63,293 bases of DNA from an uncultured Porphyromonadaceae bacterium. GTDB lineage: Bacteria; Bacteroidota; Bacteroidia; Bacteroidales; Muribaculaceae. The DNA lies in NCBI GenBank assembly GCA_946414395.1, contig CAMKOE010000012.1, positions 1 through 63,293 on the forward strand, in the 5' to 3' direction. Position numbers and translations under genes: made by a program. Below are positions 58,024 to 63,293 of this stretch, piece after piece (positions within the stretch are counted from its first letter, which is position 1; each line of letters starts with the position of its first letter). The notes below the pieces were generated by a model, which searched no databases, was not told the DNA's origin, and saw only the letters and a list, made by a program, of their open reading frames with translations.

Positions 58024-61000
58024 ATGAGTACACCATTCTTGCAACAAGTCGCCAGCAGTTATCTCGGGAATCAGGATCTTGAGGATTTCTGCTTTGTGTT
58101 CCCCAATCGGCGCAGTGGCCAGTTCTTCACCCACTACCTGCAACAGGAATTGATGGCCCGTGACCAGGCGCGTGGCGTGAAGATGCCTCATCTCATGCCC
58201 GCAGTGACGTCGATCAACGACCTTGTTGCCCGCTTGACAGGCACCGACGCGGCCAGCGATATCGAGATGATGTTTGCCCTCTATGACGCCTATTGCCGGG
58301 CGATGGGCGACAGAGCCCAGGAATTTGACAAATTCATCTATTGGGCCCAACTCATCATCAATGACTTCAATGACATCGACAAGTCGCTAGCCGATGCCGA
58401 TGACATCTATCGCAACCTTGATGACCTGCACGGGCTGAGCAGCAATTACCTCTCGCCCGAGGTGCTGGAAAAGGTCAAGAAAATCTTTGGCGAGAACCTG
58501 TTCACTGCCTTTTTTGACACCCGCGACGATGCCGACCTGTGGCAACGCCGCGCGGCCATCGGCGGCAGGGAGGACGGCGGTGAGCATGACGATGTGGTGA
58601 AGCGGGAGTTCGTCAGCCTGTGGAATGCCTTGCCCAGCATCTACCATTACTATCACGAGGCCTTGAGGGTCAAGGAGGTAGTCTCCCCCGGAATGCAGTT
58701 GCGCATGGCCGCCACCGGCGACTTGAATGTGTCTCACGGGTATCGGCGGTTTGCCTTTGTGGGCTTTGGCGTCCTCTCGGCAGCCGAGGTCAAACTCTTT
58801 GAGCGCTTCAAGATGGAGGCGATGGCCGACTTCTGGTGGGACAACGCGGGCCTGAAGTTCATGCTGGCCAAGGCGCCTCACGACCCTGGCGCATTGCTCA
58901 TCGATGGATATTGCAAACGCTTTGGAGCCAAGGAGTTGGAACCGATCCATTCCATGACCCCCTCTATCCGCCTAGTCGCAGTTCCGTCCAATGTGGGTCA
59001 GGCCAAGCAGGCCTTTGCCGAGGTGGACCGCATGCCGGTTGACAAGCAGGCAAGAGGCATCGACACGGCAATCGTCTTGCCAGATGAGGGTCTTCTCGTG
59101 CCGCTGCTGCATGCTGTCCCCGACGACCGTAATCTGAATGTGACACTGGGCTACCCGTTGCGCAGTTCAGGCATCATCTCGCTGATGCACATCGTGGCGA
59201 GGATGCACCACCAGGCAAGTAAGGAACGTGGCAACTGGACCTATTACCGCGAGGATGTGAATGACATCTTGTCCCATCCGCTCATCAAGACCTGCTTCAC
59301 GCGTGAGGCAATGGCCATGTCGGCCTCCCTGGCGGTAACCAACCGCTTCCGCGTGCCGGCCTCCGAGTTCGATGACCTCTCATTCCATGACCTGTTCACT
59401 CCCGCCATGGACAGTGCCCAGCCTGGCACTGGCCGCGAGCAGCAGGCCGGCTATATCGATAATCTGCTGGCTTTCTGTAACCTGTTGATGGACAGGATGC
59501 CGCAGGATGAGTCTCAAGACGACGATGAGGATAACAAGCAAGGTGTCGAATTGCCATTGCAGCAGGCCTTCCTGGTCATGTACATCGATGTGCTCAACCA
59601 ACTCAAGCGCGCCCTGAACGAGTGCGGCCAGGCATTGCAACGCAGCACGGTATTTTTCCTCATCGACCGCTTGGCCTCCTCGGCGATTGTCCCCTTCACG
59701 GGTGAACCCCTGCAGGGCATGCAGGTGATGGGCCTGCTCGAGACGCGAAGCCTCGATTTCAAGAATGTGGTCATCTTGTCGATGAACGAACGCATCCTGC
59801 CGCGCCGTCGGGGCATCAACTCGTTCATCCCCAATTACATCCGCCGTGCCCATGGCATGTCAACCACCGAGCAGCAGGAGGCAATCATCGCTTTCAATTT
59901 CTACCGCCTGCTCAACCGCAGCAGCCACGTGACGCTCATCTATGACTCGAGCATCAAGGCCTTCGGCAGCAATGAGCCCTCGCGCTACATCTCGCAGATG
60001 GAGAAGATCTACGGCATGAAACTGGAGCATATTGACATGTCAACCAAGGTCAACACCTCGCCGCCCATCGCGATTCAGGTGCCTGGATTTGAAGACAATA
60101 GCCTTCACGACCTGTTCACCCGTGATCCCGAGACCAGTGGTGGCCGCTATCTCTCGGCCAGCGCGATCAACAAGTATATCAATTGCCCGCTGAATTACTA
60201 TCTGCAGTATATCCAGGGACTGAGTTCCGACAATGAGATGGGTGATTTCATGGACTCGGGCACATTTGGCACCATCGTCCATGATACCTTGAGCGACTGC
60301 TATGTGAGCGACCAGTTGCGGGCACGCGGCAATGTGGTCGATAAGGACTATATCGACTACTTTGTGAAAAACAGGTTGGAAAAGGCTGTGGTGCGCAACA
60401 TCAAGCGCGTTTACCTGCGCATGCCGGCCGACAAACTCGACAGCGACACGCAGCCATTGCGTGGCGAGGCCTTCATGCTTGTCGACACGATTAAGAGTTA
60501 TGTCAAGTTTGTGCTCGATTATGATCTTGACCTCATCGCCGGGAGCGGGCCTATCACCATCTTGGAGTGTGAGAAAACGCACAACCTGCCAGCCATGAAG
60601 GTGGGCTCGCAGCAGTTCAATTTCACCTATAAGCCCGACAGGGTGGACCGCCTTGCCGACGGCACCATACGCATCATCGACTACAAGACTGGTGCCGATT
60701 CCACCGAGTTTGCCATCGCCGATGGCCTGCCCGCATTGTTTGACAGGGAGCAGGGTTTCAAGCGTTGCAAGGCGATTTTGCAACTGTTCCTGTATTGCTA
60801 TGCCTACCTGCTGGAGAACCCCGACGTGCCGCGCGTGATGCCCGTCATCTATAAACTGGCATCGATGGACGACAGCGGCGTGTGGGTGCGCAAGCCCAGG
60901 GGGCAGTATGTCTTTTCGCTCGATGACGGCAACACGGTTGCCCATGAGTTTATCAGGCAGATGTCGCTGGTGGTCGATTCACTGTATCATGACGATTTCG

Positions 61001-61086
61001 TCCAGGCCTCTGAGGATAAGGGGCCTTGTGGCTATTGCCGTTTCATCGACTTCTGCCGCCGCATTCCCAAGGTGAAAAAATTCTAG
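58024..61086 (+). CDS. AddB-like PD-(D/E)XK nuclease/inactive helicase
   Basis: The 1020-residue protein has a helicase-like N-terminal part without a good Walker A (FCFVFPNRRSGQFFTHYLQQ) and a C-terminal PD-(D/E)XK nuclease. The nuclease core is ITILECEK then TIRIIDYKTGAD near residue 880. Iron-sulphur ligands are likely Cys in YINCPLNYYLQY near 720 and the trio in CGYCRFIDFC at the end. This is the arrangement of AddB, which with AddA resects DNA ends for recombination. AddA is not next to it; in Bacteroidales it is often elsewhere. It follows holB by 62 bases. Confidence 0.82.
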   Translation: MSTPFLQQVASSYLGNQDLEDFCFVFPNRRSGQFFTHYLQQELMARDQARGVKMPHLMPAVTSINDLVARLTGTDAASDIEMMFALYDAYCRAMGDRAQEFDKFIYWAQLIINDFNDIDKSLADADDIYRNLDDLHGLSSNYLSPEVLEKVKKIFGENLFTAFFDTRDDADLWQRRAAIGGREDGGEHDDVVKREFVSLWNALPSIYHYYHEALRVKEVVSPGMQLRMAATGDLNVSHGYRRFAFVGFGVLSAAEVKLFERFKMEAMADFWWDNAGLKFMLAKAPHDPGALLIDGYCKRFGAKELEPIHSMTPSIRLVAVPSNVGQAKQAFAEVDRMPVDKQARGIDTAIVLPDEGLLVPLLHAVPDDRNLNVTLGYPLRSSGIISLMHIVARMHHQASKERGNWTYYREDVNDILSHPLIKTCFTREAMAMSASLAVTNRFRVPASEFDDLSFHDLFTPAMDSAQPGTGREQQAGYIDNLLAFCNLLMDRMPQDESQDDDEDNKQGVELPLQQAFLVMYIDVLNQLKRALNECGQALQRSTVFFLIDRLASSAIVPFTGEPLQGMQVMGLLETRSLDFKNVVILSMNERILPRRRGINSFIPNYIRRAHGMSTTEQQEAIIAFNFYRLLNRSSHVTLIYDSSIKAFGSNEPSRYISQMEKIYGMKLEHIDMSTKVNTSPPIAIQVPGFEDNSLHDLFTRDPETSGGRYLSASAINKYINCPLNYYLQYIQGLSSDNEMGDFMDSGTFGTIVHDTLSDCYVSDQLRARGNVVDKDYIDYFVKNRLEKAVVRNIKRVYLRMPADKLDSDTQPLRGEAFMLVDTIKSYVKFVLDYDLDLIAGSGPITILECEKTHNLPAMKVGSQQFNFTYKPDRVDRLADGTIRIIDYKTGADSTEFAIADGLPALFDREQGFKRCKAILQLFLYCYAYLLENPDVPRVMPVIYKLASMDDSGVWVRKPRGQYVFSLDDGNTVAHEFIRQMSLVVDSLYHDDFVQASEDKGPCGYCRFIDFCRRIPKVKKF

Positions 61087-61107
61087 CCGGTAGAGTGGCA
61101 GCGGGGA

Positions 61108-61614
61108 TTAACCCTTATTGTTCTTGCGCTCGATTTCCTCGTTGAGGCGGTCCTCGTCCTCCTGGGTCCACAGGGGGTTGTCCTCCTCGTCCCAGTCAAA
61201 CGAGTCGTCGATGGGCGTCGGGTCTTCAAAGCCAAAGAAGGCATCGTCGGTGAAATCGTGCAGTTCGCGTCCTTCCTTCTTGGTGGGACGGCCCATGCCG
61301 CGCTGGCGGTTGACAAAACCATCGATTTTTACCATCTCGAGCAAGCGCAACTGGTCGGGACTGGTGACGTTCTTGAGGTAAAGCGGAACAAGTTTTGCGC
61401 CGACGCGGTTGTTGAGCAATGAGATGACCTCAAACGAGTAGGTCACCGGCGGCTTGCGCACGTCGATGCGGTCACCCACCTTGATGCCGTGGGACGGCTT
61501 CACCGGCATGCCGCCGATGGTGACACGGCCCAGTTTGCATGCTGTGGTGGCGATGGTACGGGTCTTGAACACGCGCGTGGCCCATAGCCACTTGTCGATT
61601 CTCACTTCCTTCAT
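61108..61614 (-). CDS. S4-domain RNA-binding protein (Hsp15-like)
   Basis: The 168-residue protein begins VRIDKWLWATRVFKTRTIAT, the S4 RNA-binding domain of the Hsp15 group (residues about 3-65). An acidic, disordered tail follows (GFEDPTPIDDSFDWDEEDNP). Hsp15 recycles stalled 50S subunits carrying nascent chains; homologues in Bacteroidota are less studied. It ends 18 bases downstream of pth, which releases peptidyl-tRNA, so both may act in ribosome rescue. The acidic tail is longer than in E. coli. Confidence 0.85.
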   Translation of the reverse strand: MKEVRIDKWLWATRVFKTRTIATTACKLGRVTIGGMPVKPSHGIKVGDRIDVRKPPVTYSFEVISLLNNRVGAKLVPLYLKNVTSPDQLRLLEMVKIDGFVNRQRGMGRPTKKEGRELHDFTDDAFFGFEDPTPIDDSFDWDEEDNPLWTQEDEDRLNEEIERKNNKG

Positions 61615-61632
61615 GGACGCTAGGGATTACGG

Positions 61633-62196
61633 TTACTTGTTGTTGAAGTTGTTCATTGCAAATGACACTCCCGACAGGCAGAAGGCCTTGATAGCCTCCA
61701 CGGCGACTCCTGCGCGCTCGGGCAAGATGGCAAGTTCCTCGGGGGTGGGGTAGCCCAGCACATAGTCCACCTGGGCTCCTGGCGGGAAGTCGTTCCCGAT
61801 GCCGAAGCGCAGCCTTGCCCACTGCTGGCTCTGCAGCAGCGAGTTGATGCTCTTCAACCCATTGTGGCCGCCATCGGCGCCCTTGGGACGGATGCGGATG
61901 TGGCCAAACGGCAAGGCGATGTCATCGACAATGACCAGCAGGTGATCCAGGTCGATGTGCTCCTTGATCATCCAGTAGCGCACGGCTTCGCCGCTCAGGT
62001 TCATGTAGGTGGAGGGCTTGAGCAGCACGAGTTGCTGGTTCTTGAGGCGCATCTGGGCCACGGCACCATATCGTTGTGTCGTGAAAACAATATTGGATGC
62101 CTCGGCGAGGGCATCCAATATTGTGAATCCTATGTTGTGGCGGGTCCCATGGTACTCGGCACCAATGTTTCCCAAGCCGACAATGAGATATTTCAT
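61633..62196 (-). CDS. pth: peptidyl-tRNA hydrolase
   Basis: The 187-residue enzyme shows [20 protein letters not shown] (catalytic His), [18 protein letters not shown] near residue 58, [20 protein letters not shown] and GGHNGLKSI. It frees tRNA from prematurely released peptidyl-tRNA. It lies 57 bases after rplY and 18 bases ahead of the S4 protein gene, a common translation cluster. All catalytic residues are present. Confidence 0.96.
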   Translation of the reverse strand: MKYLIVGLGNIGAEYHGTRHNIGFTILDALAEASNIVFTTQRYGAVAQMRLKNQQLVLLKPSTYMNLSGEAVRYWMIKEHIDLDHLLVIVDDIALPFGHIRIRPKGADGGHNGLKSINSLLQSQQWARLRFGIGNDFPPGAQVDYVLGYPTPEELAILPERAGVAVEAIKAFCLSGVSFAMNNFNNK

Positions 62197-62253
62197 AGGG
62201 GTCTTGTTTGGGTTGTACTGTGTTATGCAGCGCTCATGGCTGCATCACGGCAA

Positions 62254-62949
62254 TTACTCGGCAGCCTCGCCCTCAGCGGCTTCGTCCTCACCGTCGGTTG
62301 CAGCAGCAGCGGCAGAGTTGCGGGTGGCACGTACACCAGCGATAACGAGTTCCTTGGCGCTAACCAGTTCGTAGTTGTCAAACTGACAGTCGCGAACCTT
62401 GATGGTCTTGCCGATCTCCAGGTTGTCAACGTTGAGCAGGATGGTCTCGGGAATATCCTTGTACAGGCCCTTGACTTTCACCTTCTTCATGCTCAGGTAG
62501 AGTTTACCACCGGCCTTTACACCGACAGCGTGACCCTCGAGGTGCACGGGAATCTCAACAACGACGGGCTTGTCCTCGTTTACCTCCAGGAGGTCCATGT
62601 GAAGAACAGCGTCGCTAACGGGGTGGAACTGGAGGTCCTTCAGGACGGCCTTGCGGGTCTGGCCATCATAGGTCAGGTCGATTACATACACGTCGGTGCT
62701 GTAAATCAACTTGCGCACGTCTGCGAAGTTCACTACCAGGTCAGTGGTGATGATTGCCTTGCCGTCACGGCCAACGGGAACGACCTTCTCACCAGCCAGC
62801 AACTTGCCATTGTAGTTACCGTCCTTGTCGAGGTCAACGAGTTTGCCACCATTCAGGACAACGGGAATCTTGTTCTCCTTGCGGAGGGCCTTTGCGGCCT
62901 TCTTGCCGAGGTCAGTACGAGCCTCTGCGTTCAATTGATAAGTCTTCAT
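62254..62949 (-). CDS. rplY: 50S ribosomal protein L25 (Ctc form)
   Basis: The 231-residue protein has an N-terminal L25 domain (YQLNAEARTDLGKKAAKALR, residues 1-90) and a C-terminal Ctc/TL5 beta domain (LHMDLLEVNEDKPVVVEIPV). It ends in an Ala/Glu-rich tail (GEDEAAEGEAAE). It binds 5S rRNA. It is first in the rplY-pth-S4 cluster on the minus strand. Confidence 0.95.
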   Translation of the reverse strand: MKTYQLNAEARTDLGKKAAKALRKENKIPVVLNGGKLVDLDKDGNYNGKLLAGEKVVPVGRDGKAIITTDLVVNFADVRKLIYSTDVYVIDLTYDGQTRKAVLKDLQFHPVSDAVLHMDLLEVNEDKPVVVEIPVHLEGHAVGVKAGGKLYLSMKKVKVKGLYKDIPETILLNVDNLEIGKTIKVRDCQFDNYELVSAKELVIAGVRATRNSAAAAATDGEDEAAEGEAAE

Positions 62950-63123
62950 TTTTAATTGGTTGTGTTACTCAAAATTAAAGTTTTGGTTTATTAAAAACGC
63001 TTCCTTTAATTTCCCATCACACTGGAAACTTCAAAAAAGCGCGGCAAAGTTACAACATTTTTCTGAACTGGCAACACAATCACCCCCATAAAAGTTTCTA
63101 AAAATCAAATAAATCCATCATGA

Positions 63124-63293
63124 GGTTGTGTCATAAATGGCGACTGGAACTATTCATCGCGCTACGCGCGAGAAATCAAAATTATAAATAAAATTGAAAA
63201 AAAATTTATTTTGTTTGATTTTTATACAAATTTTTATTTGATTTCTCGGCCGTAAGGCCGATTTAAAACAAGCGAGTGAATTATGACACAGCC
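63124..63293. mobile_element. MITE-like element at the window edge
   Basis: Terminal inverted repeats GGTTGTGTCATAA (63124-63136) and TTATGACACAGCC (63281-63293) differ at one position. Inside are inner inverted repeats GAGAAATCAAA (63170-63180) and TTTGATTTCTC (63237-63247), plus two small palindromes (GCGCTACGCGC; GGCCGTAAGGCC). The core is very AT-rich and non-coding. The region 62950-63123 upstream shows nothing else recognisable. Confidence 0.65.

Noticed and set aside
1-63293. tRNA and rRNA genes.
   Set aside because: I looked for T-loop and acceptor-stem patterns in the spacers and saw none; a covariance scan could not be run.

Overview
The window is a chromosomal segment of a Bacteroidota bacterium, order Bacteroidales, most likely close to Prevotellaceae or Muribaculaceae. 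The grounds are: promoters of the Bacteroidales type (TTG or TTTG, about 19-21 bases, then TAnnTTTG), no Shine-Dalgarno sequences ahead of genes, moderately GC-rich genes set in AT-rich spacers, BspA-type leucine-rich-repeat proteins, dockerin-like modules, Por-type C-terminal tails, and lineage-restricted families (DUF4421, DUF4295, DUF2582, DUF3332). No tRNA, rRNA, CRISPR array, integrase or transposase was found.

Layout. 0-3.4 kb: the end of kdsB, then accessory genes (YhcG/DUF1016 nuclease, a beta-helix-like protein, an AlbA_2-type ATP-binding protein). 3.4-6.8 kb: LUD-domain protein, YqaA-type membrane protein, CE1-like esterase, secreted endonuclease/phosphatase-fold protein. 7.0-8.4 kb: a small AT-rich island with two unknown genes. 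8.6-11.3 kb: an outer-membrane porin followed by a C4-dicarboxylate transporter. 11.5-24.4 kb: LRR protein-mutY, a lipoprotein and a dockerin-like protein, nadE, tamB-DUF4421, tsaD. 24.4-27.2 kb: a secreted-protein remnant and a two-gene module of an EcoRI-family adenine methyltransferase and a DUF262-HNH protein. 27.5-32.1 kb: M48 protease, lipoprotein, cinA, secreted protein, DUF2582 regulator. 32.1-33.8 kb: a mostly non-coding stretch with a candidate sRNA and a tandem series of similar AT-rich leaders, each followed by a GC-rich hairpin, ending at a lipoprotein gene. 34.5-45.2 kb: LRR-dockerin protein, rpmB-rpmG-DUF4295, thioesterase-dprA, nucleoside phosphorylase, cdsA-mltF, DUF3332 lipoprotein, PhzF, corA. 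45.4-55.9 kb: a large secreted protein, then a citrate locus read leftwards (citD-citE-citF-citX-citCG-acn, terminator, icd). 56.1-63 kb: vsr, holB, AddB-like nuclease, S4 protein, pth, rplY, and a MITE-like repeat that reaches the window edge.

How it works together. The citrate genes encode the three citrate lyase subunits and every activating enzyme, with aconitase and NADP-isocitrate dehydrogenase alongside. No citrate carrier lies nearby, which suggests internal citrate linking 2-oxoglutarate, citrate and oxaloacetate plus acetate. The porin-Dcu pair could carry succinate, fumarate or malate across both membranes. The candidates most worth a second look are the methyltransferase/DUF262-HNH pair with its dockerin-like calcium loop, the leader-hairpin array at 32.9-33.8 kb, the CitC-CitG fusion, and two families of MITE-like elements.
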